The translations under genes and the position numbers were made by a program. DNA of 64,000 nucleotides, from NCBI RefSeq assembly GCF_000612505.1, contig NZ_CP004078.1:2705252-2769251 (forward strand). The letters run 5' to 3'. Below are positions 50,131 through 61,141 of the stretch, piece after piece. Source of the DNA: Paenibacillus sabinae T27. Its GTDB lineage: Bacteria; Bacillota; Bacilli; Paenibacillales; Paenibacillaceae. The notes beneath the pieces are model-generated. The model did not search any database and was not told the DNA's origin. It saw only the letters and a program-made list of their open reading frames with translations. The stretch's first letter is position 1, and each line of letters starts with the position of its first letter.

Positions 50131-50179
50131 GAAAAATCGCCACTCTCTTCCGTTGTCGGAAGCAGGTCGGCGATTTTTC
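50131..50179 (+). terminator. Terminator after the EthD gene
   Basis: Perfect 11 bp stem GAAAAATCGCC (50131-50141) with GGCGATTTTTC (50169-50179), with a second small inner stem (CTTCCG/CGGAAG). Suited to termination in both directions. Confidence 0.82.
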
Positions 50180-50324
50180 ATATACGATGATGGAGGTGCG
50201 GGGGATATAATTGACGGTGGTTGTATTCATAATCATCGACAATCATAAAGAGCAGGCGTATCGCTGGATATAAACAAGAACAGGGAGATGAAAAGGTTTG
50301 GCCGCCTCATCTCCCTGTTTTCTT

Positions 50325-50714
50325 TTATTGCGAGTGTATTTCTGTAATTATTGTGACAGCTTCTTTAGCAATTATTAATTTATCACAATTCAAAATATTG
50401 TATACATTTAGTGAGTCGGCTACAGCGGTTTCTACACCAGGTATATTATTAGCACTTTTAAAAACATAGTTATCTATCGAAGGTGTAACAATTAGTGTCT
50501 TTTTTTCTGCACCAAGAGCATTAAGCATGGCCACTATAGACTTTGTTCTGTAAGTTTCTAATTTAATTTCATCAACAACGATAAATTCTTTACACCTAAC
50601 TTTGCTTGATAATGCAGATTGTATAGCAAGCCGCTTAACTTTTTTATTAAGTTTGTAGCTATAGTCACGGGACTTAGGAGCAAAGACAACTCCGCCGCCA
50701 CGCCAATGTGGCAT
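50325..50714 (-). pseudogene. rplD: Ribosomal protein L4 C-terminal fragment
   Basis: The frame reads HWRGGGVVFAPKSRDYSYKLNKKVKRLAIQSALSSKV (parts: WRGGGVVFAPKSRDYSYKL, KVKRLAIQSALSSKV), then TLIVTPSIDNYVFKSANNIPG and LNVYNILNCDKLIIAKEAV, which is the C-terminal 60 percent of L4 to its natural end. The N-terminal domain and most of the tunnel loop are missing, and it is far from an S10 operon. It is fused out of frame behind the CD3324-type gene. It is diverged, so it is not a recent copy. Confidence 0.85.
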
Positions 50715-50983
50715 TTGCTGTATATTATTTTTCTTATAGCATAAACAGAAAGACAGTAATATTCCGCCAGTTCTTGTATTGAAGAACCAGATGAATAGGC
50801 ATTTATTATTTCATTATTTCTCCTATCAATCTCTTTTCGAAAACCGGAGACTTCTCCCCAACTTTTATGATGATCTTTTATTGCGGGAATATAGATGTAT
50901 TCACCTTGTATGAAACCTTGTAACTTTTCCACCAACTCTTTTGGAAGAATTTCATTCGCGTTAATATATCTCATGTAGCTCAC
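50558..50983 (-). CDS. CD3324-family (Mor-like) DNA-binding protein, 3' end replaced by L4 fragment
   Basis: The first 90 residues (MSYMRYINANEILPKELVEK, then IDRRNNEIINAYSSGSSIQE, YCLSVYAIRKIIYSK) match the CD3324 family, a small Mor/TrfB-like helix-turn-helix protein usually about 90 residues long. Instead of stopping after IIYSK, the frame runs into the L4 fragment out of frame and continues for about 50 unrelated residues to 141. The junction is at about 50710-50715. The DNA-binding core is intact, so the protein may still work. Confidence 0.78.
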   Translation of the reverse strand: MSYMRYINANEILPKELVEKLQGFIQGEYIYIPAIKDHHKSWGEVSGFRKEIDRRNNEIINAYSSGSSIQELAEYYCLSVYAIRKIIYSKCHIGVAAELSLLLSPVTIATNLIKKLSGLLYNLHYQAKLGVKNLSLLMKLN

Positions 50984-51145
50984 CCCTTGAATAAAAGTAA
51001 TGTCTCAAGTAGCAAAGCCAGCATGAATGGTGATCATGTTATTCCATGCAAATATCACCAAATGTCTGTCTTTGCATGGAATTGAACATGAGTTACTGTA
51101 AAATTCGTATTAGTCATTGTGTGTTCTCTCCTATCGATCTGATTT

Positions 51146-52180
51146 TCACTTATTGTGCCCGTAAAGTTGACCGCATGCTGCATCAATGTCCGTTCCAAAT
51201 TGAGTCCTCACAGTGACTTTGATTCCCTTTGACTTTAAAATATGAGCAAACCTTTGAACTCGTTCTTTATCAGATTGATGAAAATTATCAGGTGTTACGT
51301 CGGTTGAGTTATAAGGTATCAGATTGACGTGATATAAATGTTCCCAAGGACCTCGGTTTTTTAATAAAGCAGCGATAGCTTCTGCGTGCTCATTTGAATC
51401 GTTTTCTCCCCGAAGTAATATATACGCAATGTAAACTTTCCTACCTGTATCACTAATATGCTGATCTAACTTGTTTAACACCTCATTAAGCGGAAAACGA
51501 TTATTAATCGGCATAAGCTCACTCCGTTGTTCAACAAAAGGGGAGTGAAGTGAAAAGGTAAGGTTAACTTGTGGAAATTCTTTTGATAACCGATCTATCC
51601 CCGGTATAATCCCAATGGTGGAAACTGTAATTCTGCGATGCCCTAAGCCAAAGGTTCGTGAATCTGTTAGAATTTTGAGCGTATCGAAAATATAAGGATT
51701 GGCTAAAGCCTCCCCCATCCCCATAAACGAAACACTATCTAAAGCCTGTCCGTTTAAATGAAAGTACAACAGTTGATCGGTAATATCATCTGCTGTTAGG
51801 TTCCGTTTTAGTCCAATTGTTCCTGTAGCACAGAAACGACAACCGTATCCACATCCGCATTGGCTTGAAATGCAGTATGACTTCCAGCCGCGTTCGTAGC
51901 TTAGTTGAACTGCTTCTACATGTTCGTTACCTTCAATAGCAAATAGCACTTTATTAACTTGATTAGATGTTTTTTGCATAACTGGAGTTAAGTTCAAAAC
52001 ATTTTCGCCAAAATTTTTTATTAGCTCGTTTCTTATTGCTTTAGGGATTATAGTCATTCGGTCATATTCACCAATTCTTTGCTTGAAGATCGCGTCCGCG
52101 ATTTGTTGGAAACGATATGCAGGTTGTTTTAAATCCGACAATAAGTGTTGAATTCTTTCGTATTTCGAAGTTGATTTCAT
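51146..52180 (-). CDS. Cfr-like 23S rRNA (adenine-2503-C8) methyltransferase
   Basis: 344 residues from the ATG at 52180, behind AAGAGGAG. Radical SAM motif C110-x3-C114-x2-C117; the two catalytic cysteines C103 (YCISSQ) and C336 (ACGQLYG) are in place. The segment SVSFMGMGEALANP has the Cfr-type GEALAN (housekeeping RlmN usually has GEPL). DITDQLLYFHL, STIGIIPGI, NLTFSLHSP and KVYIAYILL are very close to Cfr. Methylation at C8 of A2503 gives resistance to phenicols, lincosamides, oxazolidinones, pleuromutilins and streptogramin A. The leader shows several regulatory layers. RlmN remains a less likely alternative. Confidence 0.9.
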   Translation of the reverse strand: MKSTSKYERIQHLLSDLKQPAYRFQQIADAIFKQRIGEYDRMTIIPKAIRNELIKNFGENVLNLTPVMQKTSNQVNKVLFAIEGNEHVEAVQLSYERGWKSYCISSQCGCGYGCRFCATGTIGLKRNLTADDITDQLLYFHLNGQALDSVSFMGMGEALANPYIFDTLKILTDSRTFGLGHRRITVSTIGIIPGIDRLSKEFPQVNLTFSLHSPFVEQRSELMPINNRFPLNEVLNKLDQHISDTGRKVYIAYILLRGENDSNEHAEAIAALLKNRGPWEHLYHVNLIPYNSTDVTPDNFHQSDKERVQRFAHILKSKGIKVTVRTQFGTDIDAACGQLYGHNK

Positions 52181-52208
52181 GTTTTTTCTCCTCTTGAGCC
52201 GGAGAAAA
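52181..52208 (-). promoter_or_regulatory. Hairpin that hides the Cfr-like Shine-Dalgarno sequence
   Basis: TTTTCTCC (52184-52191, plus strand) pairs perfectly with GGAGAAAA (52201-52208), 9 nt loop. In the mRNA the AGGAG site of the methyltransferase lies in this stem, so translation would be low unless a ribosome stalls or moves upstream. This is typical of translational attenuators of ribosome-targeting resistance genes. Confidence 0.65.
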
Positions 52209-52289
52209 TACCAAAAGCACCTTTTAGGGTCCTCTAGCATATGCATTAACCAACTTAGATTTATTTCACGAAGCTTGTAGCTAGAGTCG

Positions 52290-52400
52290 CTACGTGCATC
52301 TATCGATAGATGGATAATGCCCCGGCATCCGTTTAATTTGATCGTGAACCGTACCAACGGACAATGAACGATTCACATAAACATTCACAACTTCAAACAT
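52290..52400 (-). CDS. 36-residue leader ORF upstream of the Cfr-like gene
   Basis: ATG at 52400 behind AAAAAAGGAGGTTG, one of the strongest ribosome-binding sites in the window; it begins MFEVVNVYVNRSLSVGTVHD and stops with TAG at 52290-52292, 110 nt before the methyltransferase. No similarity to a known protein. Its position between an attenuator terminator and a hidden Shine-Dalgarno suggests a regulatory leader peptide that senses drug-stalled ribosomes. Confidence 0.6.
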   Translation of the reverse strand: MFEVVNVYVNRSLSVGTVHDQIKRMPGHYPSIDRCT

Positions 52401-52427
52401 TTTCTTCAACCTCCTTTTTTCTCAAAT

Positions 52428-52465
52428 AAAAAAGAGCTGCAAGAAAGTTGACCTTTCTTGAGCTC
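52428..52465 (-). terminator. Leader terminator upstream of the Cfr-like gene
   Basis: GAGCT-G-CAAGAAAG (52434-52447) with CTTTCTTG-AGCTC (52453-52465), 13 pairs with one bulge; on the minus strand followed by TTTTTTAT. It is upstream of both the leader ORF and the gene, so it is an attenuator. The arms CAAGAAAG and CTTTCTTG also occur at 52540-52556, allowing an alternative fold. Confidence 0.7.
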
Positions 52466-52539
52466 AAAAAAATAAAGCAAATCCAACCCTGCGTAGAGTC
52501 AGATCAGGATATATTTTTTGAGTGAAAAGAATAAGGTAA

Positions 52540-52556
52540 CTTTCTTGCCAAGAAAG
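52540..52556 (-). promoter_or_regulatory. Antiterminator-like arm of the Cfr leader
   Basis: CTTTCTTG (52540-52547) and CAAGAAAG (52549-52556) are identical to the inner arms of the leader terminator. Either can pair with the opposite arm of the terminator, giving mutually exclusive structures. Between 52599 and 52700 a further short minus-strand ORF (from about 52700, MISQRVICNENIGYVKITLT) is possible. Confidence 0.5.
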
Positions 52557-52844
52557 AACAAAACAGAGCAAACAGAACTTGTTTTATTCTTTAAACTTAA
52601 GCAAGAAATATTACATTAACCTCTTCAACTCCTATCGTCAGTGTTAGCGTAATCTTAACATACCCAATATTTTCATTGCAAATAACTCTTTGAGAAATCA
52701 TTTTCCCTGGTCGAGAGGTACCGCACACGCACACCGCTCCCCACTGGATTGCAGCTGGTCGGGCGTCTGGCGTCCCGCGCGGCAGTAATCCGCACACCGC
52801 TCGATCAGCCAGCTGGGGACCTTCGGACCGTGAAGTTTAGCACA

Positions 52845-53597
52845 TCACCAGGGCACTGGGCCGTTTACGTCGAAGAAACCGCCCGTCGGGGCTTCGTCGC
52901 CGACGGTGGCCCAGTGCACTGAGGCGCGTGCTCCCTCCTCCGTGGTGAGTACACCACGGAAACCGTTCAGGTCGGTTGCGACGTATCCGGGCGTCACGGC
53001 ATTGATCTTCACATGCGCCAGCGCAGGGTCGTCGAGGAAAGCGTTGGCGTACTTGACGGTCAACATGTTCAATGCTGCTTTCGACGCCGAGTAGGAGAAC
53101 GATTCGTGGGAGCGGGCGAACATGGACCCCGTCTCGGTGGCCTTGGCGAACATGGCTGAGTCGCTGGAGACGTTGACGATCCTTGGAGACTTGGATTCGC
53201 GCAGCAGCGGAAGCATTGCGTGGATAACGCGGACCGTACCGAAGACGTTGGTCTCGAACTCCGTATGCATGCCCTCGGCGGTCACCTCGGTCGCCTGCTT
53301 GCGCACGATAACGCCCGCATTGTTCACAAGCACGTCCAAGCGCCCGTAAGTGCTGCGGATGTATTCGGCTGCGGTCGTGACTGAGGTGTCGTCCGTGATG
53401 TCGATCTGGAGGGGTTTCACCGTGAGGCCAGCCTCGGCGAGTTCCTGGGCCGCGTCGGCGCCGAGCTGGGCGTCTCGACTGCCGAGCAGGACGGTCGTGC
53501 CTCGCTCGGCCAGCTGGCGCACTGTGGCCAGCCCCACCCCCTTGTTGCCCCCCGTGACCAGGGCGTACTTAGCATCATTCATCTTAGCTTCATTCAT
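52845..53597 (-). CDS. SDR-family oxidoreductase, GC-rich import
   Basis: 250 residues from the ATG at 53597, behind GAGGAGTG. GGNKGVGLATVRQLA is the cofactor motif (TGxxxGxG), GSRDAQLG follows beta-2 (Arg suggests NADPH), then NNAGV, NVSSDSAMF and YSASKAALNM with Tyr-x3-Lys. The layout resembles carbonyl reductase-like SDRs common in Streptomyces. Third positions are rich in G and C, unlike the flanking aldehyde dehydrogenase and cfr-like genes. The GC-rich tract extends past the stop to about 52700. Confidence 0.85.
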   Translation of the reverse strand: MNEAKMNDAKYALVTGGNKGVGLATVRQLAERGTTVLLGSRDAQLGADAAQELAEAGLTVKPLQIDITDDTSVTTAAEYIRSTYGRLDVLVNNAGVIVRKQATEVTAEGMHTEFETNVFGTVRVIHAMLPLLRESKSPRIVNVSSDSAMFAKATETGSMFARSHESFSYSASKAALNMLTVKYANAFLDDPALAHVKINAVTPGYVATDLNGFRGVLTTEEGARASVHWATVGDEAPTGGFFDVNGPVPW

Positions 53598-53681
53598 GGA
53601 TGTCACTCCTCGTATTAGTAGAATAATGAACCGTAAGTGTTGTTTTTGGATCTGCGTCAATGTTCATGGCGTTGCGCATAT

Positions 53682-55133
53682 CTAGTTTCCTTCCAAATTA
53701 GAACTCAGTATGGTTTTAGGCTCAAGATATTCCTCGAGGCCATATATGCCACCCTCACGCCCGATTCCAGATTGTTTAAAGCCACCATAGGGAGCTCTCA
53801 TTTCGAAAATAACATCATTAATGAGAACTGTTCCGGCAACAAGCTGAGAAGCAATGCGGTTCGCTTTTTCTAAATTAGAAGAACTGATATATGCACCTAA
53901 TCCATACTCTGTGTCATTTGCAATTTCTACCGCTTCTTCCTCCGTTCGATACGTCAAAATAGATAGTACGGGTCCAAATATTTCTTCTCTGGCAATCGTC
54001 ATATCTCTGGTTACATTTGCAAAAACGGTCGGCTTTACAAAATAACCTTTCTCTAAACCTTCAGGGTGTCCTTCTCCGCCAATTACTAAATCCGCACCTT
54101 CCTCCATACCGATTTTGATATATCGCTGAACTCTTTTGTATTGATTTTCATTCATCAGTGGGCCAATAAATGTGTCATTTTCCCATGGATAACCCACCTT
54201 GGTATTCTCAACCGCCAGTTTGATAAGTTCTTTTACTTCATCAAGTCGATGCTCTGGTACCAATAATCTGCTGCCGGCAATGCACATCTGCCCGTGATTT
54301 CCAAAAGCACTCGTAACGGCACGAGGGATCGCTTTTGTAAAGTCTGCATCATCCAGAATGATATTTGCTGATTTGCCCCCCAATTCCAGAACGACTCTTT
54401 TCATTGTATCCACAGCACTATGCTGGATAGCCTTTGCAGTATTCGCAGAGCCTGTAAAAGAAATCAATGCAATATCCGGATTACGGGATAATTCAGCGCC
54501 TACTGAAGTTCCCAATCCATACACAATATTAACTACACCGGCAGGCAATCCGGCGTCATGGAAGCACTCAGCCAATATTTGAGTCTGAATGGAGGAAAAT
54601 TCACTAGCCTTTACAACGATCGTGCAGCCTGCTGATATGGCTGTAGCCACTTTTATAGCAATCTGGGAATTGTTCGCATTCCAAGGCGTAATCGCAGCAG
54701 CGACGCCCAACGGTTCAAAAACAACCTTTGCTTTCCCAATATGTCTGGTAAATTCAAAAGCCTCCATTGCTTCTTTTGCTAAAAGGAAGCTATCAGCCGA
54801 AATCTGAGTTCTAAATTCTGCTGCCTTAGCTGTCGCACCATATTCCTCCATGCACGCCTGGTTTAAATCAGCAGCCCTTGACAGAATTGCATCGTGTATC
54901 CGTTGCAGCATTAGACCTCGTTCTTCAATTGATGTCCGTGAGTAAGTTATAAATGCTTCTTTCGCGGCTGCGATCGATTTTCTTGTATCTGTTTCATTTC
55001 CCAACAGCACCTGTCCAATTAATTCTTCTGTTGACGGATTGATAATATTCATTCGCTCCGTTCCGTCAGGCTTTACAAATTCTCCATTGATATATACCTT
55101 GTCAATAAGTTTCATTACTGCATTCCTGTTCAT
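53682..55133 (-). CDS. Aldehyde dehydrogenase family protein
   Basis: 483 residues from the ATG at 55133, behind AAAGGAGG. NAD-binding TPWNANNSQIAIKVATAISAGC, the general base Glu in VVLELGGKSAN (near residue 250), the catalytic Cys in GQMCIAGSR (near 284), and EEIFGPVLSI are all in place. It oxidises an aldehyde to an acid with NAD(P)+. Divergent from a MerR-type gene; its promoter has a 19 bp spacer with a TTCAAG/CTTGAA dyad, so it is probably activated by that regulator in response to a toxic aldehyde or similar. Confidence 0.93.
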   Translation of the reverse strand: MNRNAVMKLIDKVYINGEFVKPDGTERMNIINPSTEELIGQVLLGNETDTRKSIAAAKEAFITYSRTSIEERGLMLQRIHDAILSRAADLNQACMEEYGATAKAAEFRTQISADSFLLAKEAMEAFEFTRHIGKAKVVFEPLGVAAAITPWNANNSQIAIKVATAISAGCTIVVKASEFSSIQTQILAECFHDAGLPAGVVNIVYGLGTSVGAELSRNPDIALISFTGSANTAKAIQHSAVDTMKRVVLELGGKSANIILDDADFTKAIPRAVTSAFGNHGQMCIAGSRLLVPEHRLDEVKELIKLAVENTKVGYPWENDTFIGPLMNENQYKRVQRYIKIGMEEGADLVIGGEGHPEGLEKGYFVKPTVFANVTRDMTIAREEIFGPVLSILTYRTEEEAVEIANDTEYGLGAYISSSNLEKANRIASQLVAGTVLINDVIFEMRAPYGGFKQSGIGREGGIYGLEEYLEPKTILSSNLEGN

Positions 55134-55179
55134 CCATTTACCTCCTTTGCGATATTCATGTTTACTTGCTTCGTGAATC

Positions 55180-55325
55180 ACTATACTCAGTTCAAGTAAC
55201 TTGAAGTCAAATATTATTAAAAATAATTTTTGTGGAAACTATCATCTATTTAGCTCTAATAACCATGACTTGTTCTTCTTCCACTCATGTGTTATCGTAA
55301 TTTTTGTACATTCAAGTAACTTGAA
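55180..55325. promoter_or_regulatory. Divergent MerR-type promoters with two identical TTCAAGTAACTTGAA sites
   Basis: The 15 bp dyad TTCAAGTAACTTGAA occurs at 55191-55205 and 55311-55325. On the minus strand the first lies in TTGACT-N19-TATAGT (from 55210 down to 55180), the aldehyde dehydrogenase promoter. The second lies just before the MerR gene, probably for autoregulation. Confidence 0.72.
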
Positions 55326-55347
55326 CAAAATGATATAGGAGAGAACT

Positions 55348-55761
55348 ATGGAAGAATTTATTTATGGAACCGAACCAAAATACTCAATTAAGGAAGTATC
55401 AAAAATAACTAACCTACCCAAACCAACAATCCGCTATTATGAAGATATCGGTTTGCTGCAAAATATAGCACGAGATAAGAATAATATCCGCCTGTTCTCT
55501 GATGATCAAATTATGAGATTGAGAATGATTCAATGTATGAGAAGCACAGGAATGGGAATTGATATGATCCACCATTATCTCGGCCTCTCAAGGGAAGATA
55601 AAATGGAACTGAAAGAGAAGTACTCCATTGTCTTAGACCAAGAAGAAATACTTTTAGCCAAAAAACACGAGATTGAGGCACAACTGGCTCTTATTGAGCA
55701 CAAAAAAGCTAACTATGAAAAAGATTTAAATGAGGCATATAATGCAGTGCAACAGACTTGA
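55348..55761 (+). CDS. MerR-family regulator
   Basis: A 137-residue protein: YSIKEVSKITNLPKPTIRYYEDIGLL is the MerR helix-turn-helix/wing, RLFSDDQIMRLRMIQCMRSTGMGIDMIHHYLGL the second part, and a coiled-coil dimerisation helix follows. No metal-binding cysteines near the C-terminus, so an organic effector is likely. Divergent from the aldehyde dehydrogenase gene. GGAGAG precedes the start. Confidence 0.9.
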   Translation: MEEFIYGTEPKYSIKEVSKITNLPKPTIRYYEDIGLLQNIARDKNNIRLFSDDQIMRLRMIQCMRSTGMGIDMIHHYLGLSREDKMELKEKYSIVLDQEEILLAKKHEIEAQLALIEHKKANYEKDLNEAYNAVQQT

Positions 55762-56027
55762 TACTGTATAAATAGAGAACCACAAGCTGAAAAGCATTTA
55801 ATGGATCTATCCCCTTTCAGAATTTCACAAAATAAAAAAAGTATTCGAACTTAAGTCCAAATACTTTGCCCAGGCGAACGGCTGTTATTCTGTGTGCTCC
55901 CCCCGTGGTTCACCACGTTTACGCCAGTTACACACACCAAAATTTCATATTCTTCAAATAGACTCCATCCAAGCGACATCGACTCGAGGTTCAATGTAAT
56001 TTATGAAATAAGGCCGCCTCTGTTATC
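55762..56027. other. Short intergenic region
   Basis: Nothing recognisable apart from AT-rich DNA; the leftward DUF2255 remnant begins at its right edge. Confidence 0.5.
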
Positions 56028-56404
56028 TTATTTGCAAGGCATAATCTTAATTGTCGCTGAGCGGGCGCGGGCACCGATCATCGGGTTGAGATACGGGCTA
56101 CTACGGTATTTCACGCGGTATGCATCGTTGATGAGGTCGTTAATGGGACCGTCAACCGGCTCGAAGGTAACCTCCTTGGTCATACCAGCGACAGTAATCT
56201 GCCCGGCCTTCTGCTGCACCGCGGCTTGGTACCATCGAGAGTTACGTCCATTATACGCTCGTACATAAAGAGACCATCGCCGATCATCACGGACCAAATC
56301 CAGGTTGGGGTCCCGTAGGTCACTCCGTCCTCACGGAACGGCGAGATATGAAGGTCATCGGCCACGGCGATCTGTCGCAGCTCATCTTTAGACCAAGTGC
56401 TCAT
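56028..56404 (-). pseudogene. DUF2255-family protein, frameshifted
   Basis: The ATG at 56404 starts MSTWSKDELRQIAVADDLHI and FREDGVTYGTPTWIW, the DUF2255 pattern. Near 56255-56270 the frame shifts by one base: the match continues as YVRAYNGRNSRWYQAAVQQK and AGMTKEVTFEPVDGPI in another frame to a stop at 56028. Apart from this single lesion both halves are well preserved, so the loss is recent or a sequencing error. Confidence 0.78.
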
Positions 56405-56594
56405 TATCCAGTCCTCAGGCTGGGGCCATAAAACCCGAATCACCTGTGATAATATGAACGACAAAAAGGTTAAGGTTTACCTATGGGCTGAAACAGTACT
56501 AGGATCGTTAAGAGGATCTCTATAATGAAAAAAGCCACAGTTATGCGACTTTTTAAGTGTAATGACAAAGGCTCTTACTTGACATATTCAACCA

Positions 56595-59763
<3,169 letters not shown>

Positions 59764-60135
59764 TTATTTCCGCCAAAAAGTCGAACAGTCTGCTTTATCC
59801 AAAATATTAAACCCGATTATTTTCTCAAGTAATGAGAAATCAACCGGACGATCCCACCGGATACGTACCAACTGCTTGGTGTGATCATAGCCAGCCTGCA
59901 CAATTTCATCAGAAAAATGATTAATCCCTGCCGTTTCAGGGGCAACAGCCAAGTGATGTTTAGATACGCTAAAGCCAATGATAAATGTGCCATGATCAGT
60001 AAACATAGGCTGATTCCACGCAATTTTTGGCGCTAAATTTGGAAATTTCTTAGTTACCCAAGCCAAAACTTCTTCCGTTCGGGCCCGCTGTTGCGGGTTA
60101 TCAATTTGCGCTAAATATTCTGTAAAAGCTTCCAT
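59764..60135 (-). CDS. YdhG/DUF1801-family protein (iron chaperone-like)
   Basis: 123 residues from the ATG at 60135 (GGAGAGAAC upstream). FTEYLAQIDNPQQRARTEEVLAWV, IAWNQPMFTDHGTFIIGFSVSKHHLAVAPE and the C-terminal FNILDKADCSTFWRK are the typical YdhG/DUF1801 blocks. The fold is related to frataxin-like iron chaperones; a precise role is not established. It looks complete although surrounded by gene fragments. Confidence 0.85.
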   Translation of the reverse strand: MEAFTEYLAQIDNPQQRARTEEVLAWVTKKFPNLAPKIAWNQPMFTDHGTFIIGFSVSKHHLAVAPETAGINHFSDEIVQAGYDHTKQLVRIRWDRPVDFSLLEKIIGFNILDKADCSTFWRK

Positions 60136-60189
60136 ATTGTTCTCTCCTAAAATTATATTGTATGACAAAATAATATCTACATTAAAACA

Positions 60190-60216
60190 AAAAAAGCCCA
60201 TAAATCAAGGCTTTTC
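60190..60216 (-). terminator. Leftward terminator after the 49-residue ORF
   Basis: AAAAGCC (about 60192-60199) with GGCTTTT (60209-60215), followed on the minus strand by a run of T. Confidence 0.65.
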
Positions 60217-60232
60217 TAATGTAATATTAAGA

Positions 60233-60382
60233 CTAATCCTCCAGCTCCTGTCTTCTAATAAACTCACGAAGAGATTTATTTTCGAGCCTCAAAGATATGA
60301 TTTCTTCGAGTTGAGATAAGATTAAATCCTCTAGTTGCACTATTTTATTCTGCTTACATTCTAGTTCATACAGATTGCTCAT
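60233..60382 (-). CDS. Small 49-residue coiled-coil protein, unrecognised
   Basis: ATG at 60382 behind AAAAGGG, TAG at 60233-60235. It reads MSNLYELECKQNKIVQLEDL, then ILSQLEEIISLRLENKSLRE and a basic/acidic end FIRRQELED. Heptad-like leucine spacing (L, I, L, I, L, L) predicts a coiled coil. It has a good ribosome-binding site and a terminator, which favours a real gene. No family was recognised; it may be a partner or antitoxin-like peptide, but nothing shows this. Confidence 0.5.
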   Translation of the reverse strand: MSNLYELECKQNKIVQLEDLILSQLEEIISLRLENKSLREFIRRQELED

Positions 60383-60572
60383 GTTATTACCCTTTTCATT
60401 CAAAAAATCAGGAGCGAGTACAAGTCCTAATAATCCTGCCTCCGAAGCTGTAGATAGGCATGATCACGGTTTTATTAATTCCATGTAATTGGCTGCATCT
60501 TTTTTCGTTATAGTGCCGGTTATTACCTTTTAATTACCGTTCTTGTCCTCCGGCCTACTGTAAAACACGTCC

Positions 60573-61110
60573 ATCTTGCAGCAATTTTTCTCCGAGAATT
60601 CCAATCAACGGTCGGATCAGTGGGGCGGCAGTTTTGAAAATCGCATGCGGTTCCCACTGGCGGTCATTCGTGAGGTCGCCTCGGTAATCGATACCTATGC
60701 AGACAAACCATTTATCCTCGGTTACCGAATTTCACCCGAAGAAATCGAAACGCCGGGTATTCGGCTCGAAGACTCCTTAGCCTTTGCCCAGGCTCTGGCA
60801 GACACTCCGGTTGATTACCTTCATCTGTCGATGGGAAGCTATAAACGAACATCTCTAAATCAACCCGATGACAAGGAGCTGCTATTAACCAAATTCGTCC
60901 ATGCTTTGAATAACAAGAAGCCGCTAATTGGCATCGGATCGGTCGAGCGGCCGGAAGATGCGGAAGAAGTCATTAATGCAGGGGCGGCTTTGGTGACAAT
61001 CGGTCGGGAATTCATCTGTGAGCCGAAATGGGTGCAAACAGTATTCAATTGTTCCGAAAAAGCTAAAAATACAGGTGGGCCTAAAGATTGGCTCCACCTG
61101 TATTATGTCT
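60573..61110 (+). pseudogene. Old yellow enzyme (NADH:flavin oxidoreductase), 5'-truncated fragment
   Basis: It reads QQFFSENSNQRSDQWGGSFE and NRMRFPLAVIREV, the conserved phosphate/active-site loop of YqjM/NamA-like enzymes, then HLSMGSYKRTS, PLIGIGSVERPEDAEEVINA and ALVTIGREFICEPKW near the C-terminus. The first half of the barrel with its start codon is missing, and the end runs into the kdp terminator region. Not functional as it stands. Confidence 0.8.
61064..61105 (-). terminator. Terminator of the kdp operon
   Basis: Perfect 11 bp stem AATACAGGTGG (61069-61079) with CCACCTGTATT (61095-61105), plus inner GCC/GGC pairs; on the minus strand it is followed by TTTTTAG. It lies 37 bp beyond the kdpD stop codon. 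Confidence 0.85.
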
Positions 61111-61141
61111 CGAAGACTTCCTCGGTATCGGGGTTAGAAAG

